Of a DNA stretch of 64,000 nt, positions 1 to 8,636 are shown one piece after another. Source of the DNA: Arthrobacter ramosus (lineage in GTDB: Bacteria; Actinomycetota; Actinomycetes; Actinomycetales; Micrococcaceae); NCBI RefSeq assembly GCF_039535095.1, contig NZ_BAAAWN010000001.1:4898001-4962000 (forward strand), read 5' to 3'. Both the position numbers and the translations under genes were made by a program. The notes under the pieces were generated by a model, which saw nothing but the letters and a program-made list of their open reading frames with translations, was not told the origin of the DNA and did not search any database. The stretch's first letter is position 1. Every line of letters starts with the position of its first letter.

Positions 1-11
1 GGAACGCTTCC

Positions 12-1010
12 ATGATTGAGGCAACAGGCTTGAGGAAGGTCTACGGCGCAAAGACAGCCGTGGACGGAATCAGCTTCACCGTACAGCCCGGGAAAGTCAC
101 GGGCTTCCTTGGCCCGAACGGCGCCGGCAAGTCCACCACCATGCGCATGATCATGGGTCTCGACCGCCCGACGTCGGGCGACGTCATCGTCAACGGCAAG
201 CATTACTCCCAGCACAAAGACCCGCTCCACCAAGTGGGAGCGCTGCTCGATGCAAAGGCGGTGCACACCAGCCGCAGCGCGTACAACCACCTGCGAGCCA
301 TGGCCGCCACCCACGGGATTCCGAACTCGCGCGTTGAGGAAGTCATCGAGATGACGGGCCTCACCGCAGTTGCCAAGAAGAAGGCCGGAGGGTTCTCCCT
401 CGGCATGGGCCAGCGGCTTGGCATCGCCAACGCACTCCTGGGTGACCCCCAAACGCTCATCCTCGACGAACCGGTCAACGGACTCGATCCCGAGGGCGTC
501 CAGTGGGTCAGGAACCTTGCACGCTACCTGGCAAGCCAGGGCAAGACCATCTTCATTTCCAGCCACCTCATGTCCGAGATGGCCCAGACCGCGGACCACC
601 TCATTGTGATCGGTCGCGGCAAAATCATTGCAGACACCACGGTGGATGCGCTGATTGAGAGCCAGTCCCGCAAACGCACTTTGGTCCGTACCGCGGAGAC
701 AACGCGCCTGACCGAGTTGCTGGCCCGCGACGGTGTCCGGGTGGAGCAGAACGAACGTGAAACCCTGGAAGTGTACGGGGTGGAGCCGCTCCGCATCGCC
801 GAGCTCGCCCTCGACAACCGGGTACTTGTTTACGAGCTCACTCCGCTTACGTCGTCGCTGGAAGAGGCCTACTTCCAGCTGACCAAGGACGAAGTGGAAT
901 ACCACTCGCACATCACCGGCGGACCGGCAGCACCAGGCGGGCCCCTGGACGGAAGCCCCGCCGGCGTCGGCGCCACATCTGCTGCCACCATGGAAGGGAT
1001 CCAGTCATGA
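12..1010 (+). CDS. ABC transporter ATP-binding protein
   Basis: This 332-residue protein would power an ABC exporter by ATP hydrolysis on the inner face of the membrane. A Walker A motif GPNGAGKST lies near residue 35, the Walker B LILDEPVNGLDPEG near 150, and the switch histidine in ISSHLMSEM near 183. The signature region reads SLGMGQRLGIA rather than the textbook LSGGQ, which is common in the BcrA/CcmA-like exporter families. After residue 220 there is an extra C-terminal domain of the kind found in antibiotic or peptide exporter ATPases. The stop overlaps the start of the permease (1007), so the two are translationally coupled. The two-component genes just downstream suggest stress-induced export, but the substrate is not visible from sequence. 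Confidence 0.9.
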   Translation: MIEATGLRKVYGAKTAVDGISFTVQPGKVTGFLGPNGAGKSTTMRMIMGLDRPTSGDVIVNGKHYSQHKDPLHQVGALLDAKAVHTSRSAYNHLRAMAATHGIPNSRVEEVIEMTGLTAVAKKKAGGFSLGMGQRLGIANALLGDPQTLILDEPVNGLDPEGVQWVRNLARYLASQGKTIFISSHLMSEMAQTADHLIVIGRGKIIADTTVDALIESQSRKRTLVRTAETTRLTELLARDGVRVEQNERETLEVYGVEPLRIAELALDNRVLVYELTPLTSSLEEAYFQLTKDEVEYHSHITGGPAAPGGPLDGSPAGVGATSAATMEGIQS

Positions 1011-1897
1011 GCACCACCACCGTCAGCAAGAAACATGCGATCCCGTCGGCCGGGACCGGTGGCGTCACTTTCCTCCGGGTACTGAACTCCGAATCCATCA
1101 AGTTCCGGACCCTCATGAGCACCAAGCTCCTGTTGGTCCTAACCTTCGTGGCGATTGTCGGCATCGGCCTGCTGTCCGCCCTTGTCCGCTGGAACTTCAT
1201 CAACCAGATGGTCGAAGTCGGCCGGCAGGGTCACAAGGAAACGGTGCAGCAAGCCGTTGACTCCTTCCCGCCAGGTTCGGGATTCAACCTCTACAACCTG
1301 CCGAACGCCGGACTCAACATCGGCATCCTCGTCATGGGTTCCCTGGCCGTACTCTTCATTGCCTCCGAGTACGCCACCGGCATGATCCGGTCAACCATGA
1401 ACGCGGCTCCGGGCAGGCTCTCCACCTTCGGCGCCAAAGCCGTGGTCCTGGTTGTGGTCTCCTACGTCCTTTCGGTTGTGGCCGGCGTCGTGACCTTCCT
1501 GGTGGCGTCACCCATGTTTGCCAACTTTGCCCTTGACCTCGGCTGGAACACGGACGGTGTCCTCTACAGCGTCTTCACCGGCGGCCTTTATGTCTCCGGG
1601 GTCGCGCTGATCGGCCTCTCGCTCGGAACACTGCTGAAGAACCCGGCCGGCGGCATCACTGTCCTGGTGGGCATCATGTTCGTCCTCCCGTTCGCCGGCC
1701 AGTTCCTCGGCCTCGCACCGGGAGAATTTTGGAAGTACGTCCCGCAGTACCTGCCCAGTGAGGCCGGTGGCCGTTTCTTGTCGATCGGCCACGTAGACGG
1801 CACCCTGGATCCATGGGCGGGCGGCCTCGTGTTCCTTGGCTACGTCATCTTGTTCATGGTTCCTGCCCTCATTGTTCTCAAGAAGCGCGACGTCTGA
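1007..1897 (+). CDS. ABC transporter permease
   Basis: A 296-residue integral membrane protein that forms the channel for the ATPase encoded immediately upstream; the ATGA overlap at 1007-1010 argues for a fixed pair. Hydrophobic segments are seen near residues 40-60, 105-125, 145-170, 185-210, 215-235 and 265-290, giving about six membrane spans, with a long extracytoplasmic stretch between the first two. This matches the ABC-2 type permeases that pair with BcrA-like ATPases. The first 25 residues are a hydrophilic cytoplasmic tail. The substrate is unknown. About 65 bases separate it from the histidine kinase gene, so the four genes could be one transcript. Confidence 0.85.
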   Translation: MSTTTVSKKHAIPSAGTGGVTFLRVLNSESIKFRTLMSTKLLLVLTFVAIVGIGLLSALVRWNFINQMVEVGRQGHKETVQQAVDSFPPGSGFNLYNLPNAGLNIGILVMGSLAVLFIASEYATGMIRSTMNAAPGRLSTFGAKAVVLVVVSYVLSVVAGVVTFLVASPMFANFALDLGWNTDGVLYSVFTGGLYVSGVALIGLSLGTLLKNPAGGITVLVGIMFVLPFAGQFLGLAPGEFWKYVPQYLPSEAGGRFLSIGHVDGTLDPWAGGLVFLGYVILFMVPALIVLKKRDV

Positions 1898-1961
1898 TTC
1901 GCGGTCGACTGATTCGCAATCCAGGGACATCCACTCCAGGCAAGGCCACTAGGCTCAAGCC

Positions 1962-3248
1962 ATGAGTGAAGAGTTGCCAGCAAAGGACGCGTCGGCCCAC
2001 GTGGCCGACGCGTCCTTTGCTGAAATCACGCTGCGCCGCCGTGGCAGGTTCCGCCGCTATCTCTTTGAGCACCCGCGGGTCATGGACGCGGTGGTGGTGC
2101 TTTGCTATTCGCTGCTGGCACTGCCGACGTTCATCAGCTCCATCGTGGACGGCAAGTGGTTCGCCGCCCTGCTGCTCGTCGCCATTGCTGCCATCGTGTT
2201 CCTTCGACGCCGCAATCCGCTCAGTGTCACTGCGGCCGTTGCGGTCCTCGAAGTTGCCGTGACGCTGCTGAATCCCTGGGGTTCGAACGTCTCCGCAGGA
2301 CTGTGGTTTGCGCTGTATGCAGTGGCCGTGGCGAGGGCCCGGACGTTCGCGTTGACGGTGTTTGGCGCGGCGAGCCTGCCGCTGACCCTCGTATACCTGT
2401 TCATGTGGACCAGCCCGGCGACCCCATCCAACGGCGAGGCGATTCCGGAGAACTTCCACCTCATCAGCAACATCGCCGCCGCGGCCAGCATTTTGTTGTC
2501 CAACCTGATCGCCACCGGCATCGGCATTTCGGTGCGGCAGCGCCGCGAGCATGAGAGCGAAATCAGGGCCTGGGCAGCACGCACGGCCCGCTTGGGTTCC
2601 GTCACCGAACGCAACCGGATCGCCCGGGAGATGCACGACGTCGTGGCCCACTCCCTCACGGTCATGATCAGCCTCTCGGACGGCGCCGCCGTCGTGGTCA
2701 AGAAGGATCCGGAGCGCGCGGGTGAGGTGCTTGGCGAACTCTCCCGCACCGGCAGGACCGCGCTGGCCGACATGCGCCGCGTCCTCGGCGTGCTGCGGGA
2801 CGACTCAGCCCGCCCGGCGCCTTTGGAGCCGTTGGTTTCCGGGCACGACCTGAGCAAGCTGCTGGATGGATTCCGGACGGCAGGGCTGCCGTTGCACTAC
2901 TCGCACACGGGACCTGCCCTTCCTGAAGACCCGGCGTTCCAGCTCACCGTCTACCGGATCGTGCAGGAGTCCCTGACCAACGTGCTCAGGTACGGGCGCT
3001 CCTTGAGCCAAGTGGATGTGCGGATCGTGCGGGACGGCGACTCGGTCACCATTGAAGTGCTCGACGACGGCCGGGGCTCCCGGGATCCGGGCACCGAAGA
3101 GGCGGCCCTGGGAACGGGTCAGGGCATAGCGGGGATGCGTGAACGTGCGGGAATTTATGCTGGAACCGTGGATGCCGGTCCTGGAATACACGGCGGGTGG
3201 CGTGTCCATGCGGAACTGAATTGGAATGGCGACAAGGGGAAATCATGA
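1962..3248 (+). CDS. LuxR-type two-component sensor histidine kinase
   Basis: A 428-residue membrane sensor kinase. The N-terminal half has four to six hydrophobic segments (about residues 40-185) with no large extracellular loop, so it probably senses a membrane or cell-envelope signal. The HisKA_3 dimerisation and phosphoacceptor region follows, with the histidine in REMHDVVAHSL near residue 224. The HATPase domain is at about 325-425, with the N box in ESLTNVLRYG and G boxes in DDGRGS and GQGIAGMRERA. The stop TGA overlaps the ATG of the response regulator (3245-3248), so the pair is coupled. Its position after an ABC exporter suggests that it controls that exporter, which is an inference from context. 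Confidence 0.9.
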   Translation: MSEELPAKDASAHVADASFAEITLRRRGRFRRYLFEHPRVMDAVVVLCYSLLALPTFISSIVDGKWFAALLLVAIAAIVFLRRRNPLSVTAAVAVLEVAVTLLNPWGSNVSAGLWFALYAVAVARARTFALTVFGAASLPLTLVYLFMWTSPATPSNGEAIPENFHLISNIAAAASILLSNLIATGIGISVRQRREHESEIRAWAARTARLGSVTERNRIAREMHDVVAHSLTVMISLSDGAAVVVKKDPERAGEVLGELSRTGRTALADMRRVLGVLRDDSARPAPLEPLVSGHDLSKLLDGFRTAGLPLHYSHTGPALPEDPAFQLTVYRIVQESLTNVLRYGRSLSQVDVRIVRDGDSVTIEVLDDGRGSRDPGTEEAALGTGQGIAGMRERAGIYAGTVDAGPGIHGGWRVHAELNWNGDKGKS

Positions 3249-3940
3249 CGGACAATGCTCCCATCAGGGTTCTGCTGGTGGACGACCAACCCCTGCTGCG
3301 CATGGGATTTCGGCTCATCCTGGAAGGCGAAGACGACCTCGAGGTGGTGGGCGAAGCCTCAGACGGCGCCGAAGCAGTCCGGAAGGTCGAGGAACTGGAA
3401 CCGGACGTGGTGCTCATGGACGTCCGGATGCCTGCCGTGGATGGAATCGAAGCCACACGGCGGATCACGGCCTCGGCATCCAACGCGAGGATCATCATCC
3501 TGACAACTTTCGACCTCGATGAATATGCCTTCTCCGGCCTGCAGGCAGGGGCTTCCGCCTTCCTGCTGAAGGATGTTGCGCCTGCCGAGTTGGTCCAAGG
3601 CGTCCGGCTCGTGGCCAGCGGCGACGCAGTGGTGGCTCCGCGGGTCACCCAGCGGCTCCTGGAGACCTACGTCCGCGGGGGTCGCGTGCCCGGCCAGGCC
3701 ACAGCCCAGCCCCGCGATCCGCTGCTCGAAGAATTGACCCCCCGCGAAACCGAGATGCTGGAGGCTATCGCCGCCGGGCTGTCCAACGCGGAAATCGCCC
3801 ACAAGTTCTTCCTGTCCGAGGCCACGGTCAAAACCCACGTCCGGCGGATCCTCACCAAGCTGCACTTGCGCGACAGGGTCCAAGTGGTGGTTTACGCGTA
3901 CGAAACAGGACTCGTGATCCCGAGCAACCCGGATTACTAG
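3245..3940 (+). CDS. NarL/FixJ-family response regulator
   Basis: A 231-residue DNA-binding regulator, cognate to the kinase whose last codon it overlaps. The receiver domain (about residues 6-120) has the acidic pair VDDQ near residue 11, the phospho-acceptor Asp in VLMDVRMP near 60, the Thr in ILTTFD and the Lys in LLKDVAPAE. A LuxR-type helix-turn-helix covers about 160-225 with LTPRETEMLEAIAAGLSN and VKTHVRRILTKL. An upstream in-frame GTG at 3197 would add 16 residues but lies inside the kinase gene; the ATG at 3245 has a preceding purine-rich AAGGGGAA and gives the usual family start, so I chose it. A GC-rich inverted repeat (GCGACGC, 3940-3965) directly follows the stop and may end the transcript. 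Confidence 0.92.
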   Translation: MTDNAPIRVLLVDDQPLLRMGFRLILEGEDDLEVVGEASDGAEAVRKVEELEPDVVLMDVRMPAVDGIEATRRITASASNARIIILTTFDLDEYAFSGLQAGASAFLLKDVAPAELVQGVRLVASGDAVVAPRVTQRLLETYVRGGRVPGQATAQPRDPLLEELTPRETEMLEAIAAGLSNAEIAHKFFLSEATVKTHVRRILTKLHLRDRVQVVVYAYETGLVIPSNPDY

Positions 3941-3965
3941 CGACGCTGATTCTGCCTCGCGTCGC
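3940..3965 (+). terminator. possible weak terminator hairpin
   Basis: Seven-base arms GCGACGC and GCGTCGC are separated by 12 bases, starting at the last base of the response regulator stop codon. There is no T-run after it, so it may be only an mRNA 3' end structure rather than an intrinsic terminator. Confidence 0.35.
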
Positions 3966-3996
3966 GCAAACGGACCAGGGAACTAGACTCGGAGCC

Positions 3997-5298
3997 ATGC
4001 CTTCGAACTCCGCTGCAGAACACATCCAGGACCTTGGCGCGTACGTGAGCGCATCGCCGTCGAGCTTCCACGCCGTCAACGAGGCGGCACGCCGGCTCGA
4101 TGCGGCCGGTTTCACGGCCCTTGATGAGCTTCAGCCATGGGAGGGCGGGGCCGGCGGTTTCTACGTGATCCGGGATGGCGCCCTCATTGCTTGGGTGACG
4201 CCGGAAGGCGCAACTCCGACCACGGCGTTCAACATCCTCGGCGCCCACACGGATTCTCCGTCCTTCAAGCTCAAGCCCAAGCCGACGACAGGCAAGTTCG
4301 GCTGGCTCCAGGCCGGCGTTGAGGTCTACGGCGGCCCTTTGTTGAACTCCTGGCTGGACCGCGAGCTTCGGCTCGCGGGGCGGCTCGTGATGCTGGACGG
4401 CACCCAGCACCTCACAGCTACCGGACCGCTCCTGCGTTTCCCGCAGTTGGCCATCCACCTGGACCGGGCTGTCAATGACGGCCTCACGCTGGACAAGCAA
4501 CAGCACATGAACCCGGTGTTCGGCCTCGGCGATCCCGGTTCCGCGGACGTCTTGGCAATACTGGCGGACTCCGTGGCAGGGGCTTCCGTGGATCCCGCCC
4601 AGATCGGCGGCTACGACATCGTGGTCGCGGACACCCAGGCGCCTGAGCAGTTCGGTGCCAAGGGCGAGTTCTTCGCTTCAGGACGGCTCGACAACCTCTC
4701 TTCGACCCACGCCGGGCTTGCGGCACTCATTGCGCACGCAGCCGCGGGTGCGCCAGCCGGGGGCCCCATCGCGGTCCTGGCCGCCTTCGACCACGAAGAA
4801 ATCGGCTCTGCCTCGCGCTCCGGCGCCTGCGGACCCATCCTCGAAGACATCCTCACCCGGATCTCCGACGGATTCGGCGCCACAGTGAGCGAACGGCGCC
4901 AGGCGTTGTCGGCGTCGTTCTGCGTTTCTGCGGATGCCGGCCACGCCGTCCACCCCAACTACCCCGAGCGGCACGATCCCGCCAACCGGCCCGTCCTCAA
5001 TGGCGGACCGCTCCTCAAGATCAACGCCAACCAGCGCTACGCCACGGACGCTACCGGAGCAGCATTCTGGGCCCGGCTCTGCGGCGAGGCGGCCGTCCCC
5101 TACCAGGAGTTCGTCTCTAACAACGACGTCCCTTGCGGCTCTACCATCGGTCCGCTGACGGCTACCCGCCTGGGGATCCGGACGGTCGACGTCGGCGTGC
5201 CCCTTCTGTCGATGCACTCGGCACGCGAGCTATGCGGCGTTGAAGACCCGCGCCACCTGGCGACGGTGGCGGAGTTGTTCTTCCGGACAGCGATCTAG
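3997..5298 (+). CDS. M18 family aminopeptidase
   Basis: A 433-residue cytosolic zinc aminopeptidase of the aspartyl aminopeptidase family (M18, as in bacterial ApeB), which removes N-terminal, preferentially acidic, residues from peptides. Metal-binding and catalytic motifs are all present: GAHTDSPSFKLKP near residue 83, the FASGRLDNLSS segment near 226 with the bridging Asp, DHEEIGS near 265, and the C-terminal SMHSARELCG near 410. Length equals the family norm. The start ATG at 3997 follows the two-component genes by 56 bases, and the next gene is convergent, so it is probably monocistronic. No signal peptide is visible. Confidence 0.93.
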   Translation: MPSNSAAEHIQDLGAYVSASPSSFHAVNEAARRLDAAGFTALDELQPWEGGAGGFYVIRDGALIAWVTPEGATPTTAFNILGAHTDSPSFKLKPKPTTGKFGWLQAGVEVYGGPLLNSWLDRELRLAGRLVMLDGTQHLTATGPLLRFPQLAIHLDRAVNDGLTLDKQQHMNPVFGLGDPGSADVLAILADSVAGASVDPAQIGGYDIVVADTQAPEQFGAKGEFFASGRLDNLSSTHAGLAALIAHAAAGAPAGGPIAVLAAFDHEEIGSASRSGACGPILEDILTRISDGFGATVSERRQALSASFCVSADAGHAVHPNYPERHDPANRPVLNGGPLLKINANQRYATDATGAAFWARLCGEAAVPYQEFVSNNDVPCGSTIGPLTATRLGIRTVDVGVPLLSMHSARELCGVEDPRHLATVAELFFRTAI

Positions 5299-5330
5299 CT
5301 TTATTGCAGCTCCGGCTAAGGCGGCCCGGC

Positions 5331-6002
5331 TCAGGAGGCGAGGCTCACCACGAGGTTGATGGTGGTCGCCAGGATCCCGACGCCGAAAACGTAGGCGAGC
5401 AGGCTGTGCCGCAAAGCGGCAGACCGCATTGCCCTGGTGGTGATCGACGTGTCCGAGACTTGGTAGGTCATCCCGAGACTGAATGCCATATAGGCGAAAT
5501 CCGTGTATTGCGGCGGTGCTTTTTGGTTGAATTCGATGCCGCCGGGCGGATCGGACGTGTAGTACACCTCGGCATAGCGCAATGTGAAGAGGGTGTGCAC
5601 TAGGAGCCACGACGCCACCGCACCGCCGAGGGCAAGCAGTGCGAGCATGAATTTGTCGAATCCGTGCGCGTCCTTGGCGCCGATCATCACCAGCACGACG
5701 GCGGCGAGCGAACCGACGGCGGCACACAGGATGAGGAGGTCGGCCGTGGAGCGCCGTGGATCTTCTTCCGTGGCATGGCTCCTCGTCTGATCGGCCTTCA
5801 TCGGGGTGATGACTGTCCACACGAAAACGTTGTAGACCGCCGCTGCCACTGCCCAGCCGGCGGCGGGTGCGTAGATCCACTGACCCCATATTCCGGTCGC
5901 TACGGCCGCAGCGATGCCGGCGACGATCATCAGCCCGAATCGCAACCGGGAACGTTTGGCACGGACAGACTTCGGACCTTGGCTCTTTGCTGCGGCGTTC
6001 AT
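5331..6002 (-). CDS. DUF1345 family membrane protein
   Basis: A 223-residue membrane protein that fits the DUF1345 family, whose function is unknown. Five hydrophobic segments are visible: about residues 23-45, 50-70, 87-108, 118-140 and 190-220. The motif YTDFAYMAFSLGMTYQVSD near residue 165 is the typical family hallmark. The N-terminus is short and strongly basic (KRSRLRF), consistent with an internal N-terminus. It is convergent with the aminopeptidase gene and is preceded by an intergenic palindromic element (6039-6136). Confidence 0.8.
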   Translation of the reverse strand: MNAAAKSQGPKSVRAKRSRLRFGLMIVAGIAAAVATGIWGQWIYAPAAGWAVAAAVYNVFVWTVITPMKADQTRSHATEEDPRRSTADLLILCAAVGSLAAVVLVMIGAKDAHGFDKFMLALLALGGAVASWLLVHTLFTLRYAEVYYTSDPPGGIEFNQKAPPQYTDFAYMAFSLGMTYQVSDTSITTRAMRSAALRHSLLAYVFGVGILATTINLVVSLAS

Positions 6003-6038
6003 AGTCAGATCATGGCACGGGGGCCGGCCGGCCCCGGC

Positions 6039-6136
6039 GTCACGCCACGCAGACTTTTAGCGTCACGCGTGGAGCGGCACCCCGGAAAACCGGGGGATCC
6101 CGACGTTGGACGGTCCAGAAAGTTGCACTGCGTGAC
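6039..6136. repeat. intergenic palindromic element, family B, copy 1
   Basis: An inverted-repeat element of 98 bases. The left end GTCACGCCACGCAGACTTTT (6039-6058) pairs with AAAGTTGCACTGCGTGAC (6119-6136). The interior holds CCCCGGAAAA followed by CCGGGGG, which forms a second stem. The same ends and the same CCCCGGAAA core recur at 18763-18864, so this is a dispersed repeat rather than a unique terminator. It lies between two minus-strand genes. Confidence 0.8.
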
Positions 6137-6168
6137 GGCCGCTTCGACGGGTTTGCTGCCTTGGCGGC

Positions 6169-6507
6169 TCAGCTTCCCGATCGCGGCGCGAACATGATCA
6201 CCGCGACGCCCAGAAGGCAGATCATGGCGCCGATGACATCCCAACGGTCCGGGCGGAATCCGTCCATGAGCATCCCCCAGGCCAAAGATCCGGCGATGAA
6301 CACGCCTCCGTAAGCGGCAAGCACGCGGCCGAAATGCGCGTCTGGCTGGAACGCCGCCACGAACCCGTAGATGCCGAGGGCCACGATCCCAAGGCCTGCC
6401 CACCACCAGGGCTTGGCCTCCTTGACCGATTGCCATACCAGCCAGGCCCCGCCGATCTCGGCGATGGCCGCGAGGACAAAGAGGGCGGTGGATTTGAGGG
6501 TGGTCAT
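6169..6507 (-). CDS. YnfA/UPF0060 family small membrane protein
   Basis: A 112-residue protein with four closely spaced membrane segments (about 7-25, 34-52, 63-80, 89-106), as in the YnfA family of small multidrug-resistance-like proteins. Family hallmarks are [11 protein letters not shown] near residue 16, a Gly-rich [14 protein letters not shown] near 65, and [13 protein letters not shown] near 82. These proteins resemble SMR exporters, but the transport role in actinobacteria is not established. It is divergent from the rpsF operon across a 260-base regulatory region. Confidence 0.88.
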   Translation of the reverse strand: MTTLKSTALFVLAAIAEIGGAWLVWQSVKEAKPWWWAGLGIVALGIYGFVAAFQPDAHFGRVLAAYGGVFIAGSLAWGMLMDGFRPDRWDVIGAMICLLGVAVIMFAPRSGS

Positions 6508-6549
6508 GGGTTCAGTCTGCCTGAGCCTGGCGTGGCGGTTCCACGCCGG

Positions 6550-6575
6550 TTATCCACATACCTGGGTTATCCACA
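6550..6575 (+). promoter_or_regulatory. two tandem DnaA boxes upstream of rpsF
   Basis: Two perfect copies of the DnaA-box consensus TTATCCACA occur at 6550-6558 and 6567-6575 in the same orientation, 17 bases apart, within the ynfA-rpsF divergent region. DnaA is known to act as a transcription factor at such sites. Binding here is inferred only from the sequence. Confidence 0.6.
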
Positions 6576-6710
6576 TACGCGACGCCGCGCATTCCACCTT
6601 GCCGACACGCCGAATAGGCTTAGAGGCGGGAAATGGACTAAGATATTGAAGTCTGTGCTGCGCCATGCTTCCGCTTCTGGAAGCGGTCAGCAGCACTGTT
6701 CATCGCAAAT

Positions 6711-6763
6711 GAACCTCCTGTTACGGAAATGCCGTAACCGCTTAGCCCAAAGGAGGTGGGTTC
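6711..6763 (+). promoter_or_regulatory. candidate S6:S18-type autoregulatory leader of rpsF
   Basis: The rpsF ribosome binding site AGGAGG (6751-6756) can pair with CCTCCT (6714-6719), and the flanking GAAC and GTTC extend the stem. This outer stem encloses the hairpin TTACGGAAATGCCGTAA and a following unpaired CCG. An outer stem holding the Shine-Dalgarno, an inner hairpin and an exposed CCG is the described architecture of the ribosomal S6:S18 leader found upstream of rpsF in many bacteria. Binding of S6 with S18 would then repress translation. Confidence 0.6.
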
Positions 6764-6767
6764 ACAT

Positions 6768-7073
6768 ATGCGTCCTTACGAATTGATGGTAATCATCGAC
6801 CCCGAGGTCGAAGAGCGTACCGTAGAGCCGTCGCTTCAGAAGTTCCTCAATGTCATCACCACTGATGGTGGAACCATCGAAAAGGTTGACATCTGGGGCC
6901 GCCGTCGCCTCGCTTACGACATCAAGAAGAAGTCCGAAGGTATCTACGCTGTGGTGAACTTCACCGCCAAGCCGGAAACCGCCAAGGAACTTGACCGCCA
7001 GCTGAGTCTCAACGAGACCATCATGCGCACCAAGATCACCCGCCCCGAAGAGCAGAAGGTCGTCGCTGAGTAA
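6768..7073 (+). CDS. rpsF: 30S ribosomal protein S6
   Basis: A 101-residue small-subunit protein bS6, which binds 16S rRNA as a dimer with S18. The protein opens with [13 protein letters not shown] and continues with the typical [19 protein letters not shown] near residue 40 and NETIMRTKI near 80. An in-frame start 12 bases upstream (6756) would fall within the ribosome binding site AAAGGAGG, so the ATG at 6768 is chosen. It is the first gene of the rpsF-ssb-rpsR-rplI operon and carries a structured leader plus upstream DnaA boxes. Confidence 0.97.
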   Translation: MRPYELMVIIDPEVEERTVEPSLQKFLNVITTDGGTIEKVDIWGRRRLAYDIKKKSEGIYAVVNFTAKPETAKELDRQLSLNETIMRTKITRPEEQKVVAE

Positions 7074-7128
7074 TTTCAGCTCCAGGCTTTCATTCTTTAC
7101 CCCGCAGGAACGAACAAGGAGGCAGTAG

Positions 7129-7707
7129 ATGGCAGGCGAAACCACTATTACGGTCATAGGTAATCTCACCAATGACCCCGAACTGCGGTTCACACCGTCA
7201 GGCTCGGCGGTAGCGAACTTCACCATCGCGTCTACTCCCCGGACCTTCGACCGCCAGTCCAATGAGTGGAAGGACGGGGAAACCCTGTTCCTCCGCGCAT
7301 CGGTATGGCGCGAAGCAGCCGAAAACGTCGCCGAATCCCTCACCAAGGGCATGCGCGTGATCGTTTCCGGCCGCCTGAAGAGCCGTTCCTACGAAACCAA
7401 GGAAGGCGAGAAGCGCACCGTTATCGAGCTCGAAGTCGATGAAATCGGCCCGAGCCTGCGTTACGCCAACGCCAAGGTCAACCGCACCCAGCGCTCCGGC
7501 GGTCAGGGTGGTCAGGGCGGCTTCGGCGGCGGCGGCAACAACAGCGGCGGCTTCGGAGGTGGCGGCGCTGGTGCAAACCAGGGCGGCAACTCCGCCGGAA
7601 CATGGGGCGGCGGCCAATCCGCACCGCAGGAAGACCCCTGGGCTACCCCGGGCGTCAGCAACGCGGGCGGATGGGGCAACGGCCCGGATTCGGAACCTCC
7701 CTTCTAA
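7129..7707 (+). CDS. ssb: single-stranded DNA-binding protein
   Basis: A 192-residue SSB that coats single-stranded DNA during replication and repair. The OB fold covers about residues 1-112, starting [14 protein letters not shown], with the aromatic-rich binding strand ([18 protein letters not shown]). A flexible Gly/Asn/Gln-rich tail runs from about 120 to 180, and the protein ends in DSEPPF, close to the acidic DDDIPF tip that docks SSB partner proteins. The start ATG has GGAGG eight bases upstream. Located between rpsF and rpsR, as usual in actinobacteria. Confidence 0.96.
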   Translation: MAGETTITVIGNLTNDPELRFTPSGSAVANFTIASTPRTFDRQSNEWKDGETLFLRASVWREAAENVAESLTKGMRVIVSGRLKSRSYETKEGEKRTVIELEVDEIGPSLRYANAKVNRTQRSGGQGGQGGFGGGGNNSGGFGGGGAGANQGGNSAGTWGGGQSAPQEDPWATPGVSNAGGWGNGPDSEPPF

Positions 7708-7830
7708 ACACTCACAAGTTCGACGCCGGAACCCGCCGGACGTGCCGCGAGGCACCCGGGTGGCGACCGCCGTCGAGCACCACCATCCCGTGGATCCATT
7801 CCACGGGCTCCATAGAAAAGGAGCTCCACG

Positions 7831-8070
7831 ATGGCTAAGGCTGAACTCCGTAAGCCCAAACCAAAGTCCAACCCCTTGAAGGCCGCTGACATCACCGTCA
7901 TCGACTACAAGGACGTAGCATTGCTGCGCAAGTTCATCTCCGACCGCGGAAAGATCCGTGCCCGTCGCGTCACTGGCGTCACGGTGCAGGAACAGCGCAA
8001 AATCGCCCAGGCAATCAAGAACGCCCGCGAAGTTGCTCTGCTGCCTTACTCCGGCGCTGGCCGCGGCTAA
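7831..8070 (+). CDS. rpsR: 30S ribosomal protein S18
   Basis: A 79-residue bS18 that binds the small subunit next to S6. The conserved segment [19 protein letters not shown] and the [22 protein letters not shown] stretch are complete. There are no CxxC zinc ligands, so it is the zinc-independent form and probably the main copy rather than a Zur-controlled paralogue. The ribosome binding site AAAGGAG lies upstream of the ATG. It precedes rplI by 17 bases. Confidence 0.97.
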   Translation: MAKAELRKPKPKSNPLKAADITVIDYKDVALLRKFISDRGKIRARRVTGVTVQEQRKIAQAIKNAREVALLPYSGAGRG

Positions 8071-8087
8071 GGAAGGGATTAACTAAC

Positions 8088-8540
8088 ATGGCAAAGCTCA
8101 TTCTGACCCACGAAGTAACCGGTCTCGGTGCTGCTGGCGATGTTGTCGAGGTCAAGGACGGTTACGCACGTAACTTCCTGCTGCCCCGCGGCTTCGCTCT
8201 GACCTGGACCAAGGGTGGCGAGAAGCAGGTTGAGTCCATCAAGGCTGCCCGCGCTGCTCGTGCCCACGCTTCGGTTGAAGCTGCACAGGCCCAGGCTTCT
8301 GCGCTTTCTTCCAAGAAGGTCAAGCTCGTAGTGAAGGCCGGCGAGTCCGGTCGTCTCTTCGGCACCGTCAAGCCGGCTGATGTCGCTGCTGCAGTTGAGG
8401 CCGCTGGCCTCGGCTCCATCGACAAGCGCAACGTTGAACTGCCGAACCACATCAAGTCCCTTGGTTCGTACCAGGCCAACGTCCGCCTGCACGAGGACGT
8501 TTCTGCTGTCATCGACCTCGAGGTCGTTGCAAGTAAGTAG
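8088..8540 (+). CDS. rplI: 50S ribosomal protein L9
   Basis: A 150-residue bL9. The N-terminal RNA-binding domain shows the family start [35 protein letters not shown] sequence, followed by the long connecting helix (about residues 40-75) and the C-terminal domain with [15 protein letters not shown]. Length is the family norm. It is the last gene of the operon and is followed after about 20 bases by a strong intrinsic terminator at 8563-8601. Unlike in many bacteria, dnaB is not directly next but 3.4 kb further on. Confidence 0.97.
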   Translation: MAKLILTHEVTGLGAAGDVVEVKDGYARNFLLPRGFALTWTKGGEKQVESIKAARAARAHASVEAAQAQASALSSKKVKLVVKAGESGRLFGTVKPADVAAAVEAAGLGSIDKRNVELPNHIKSLGSYQANVRLHEDVSAVIDLEVVASK

Positions 8541-8562
8541 CGTAAGCTCTGACGCAGCTCGA

Positions 8563-8601
8563 AGGACCCCCGTCTCCGGTTTCCGGAGGCGGGGGTCCTT
8601 T
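8563..8601 (+). terminator. intrinsic terminator of the rpsF-rplI operon
   Basis: A long GC-rich stem formed by AGGACCCCCG and CGGGGGTCCT, with an inner CTCCGG/CCGGAG extension and a TTT loop, is followed by TTTGCTTTG. This is a good Rho-independent terminator directly after rplI. Confidence 0.85.
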
Positions 8602-8636
8602 GCTTTGCGCGCACCCCCCGGTGATAGCCTGCATCG

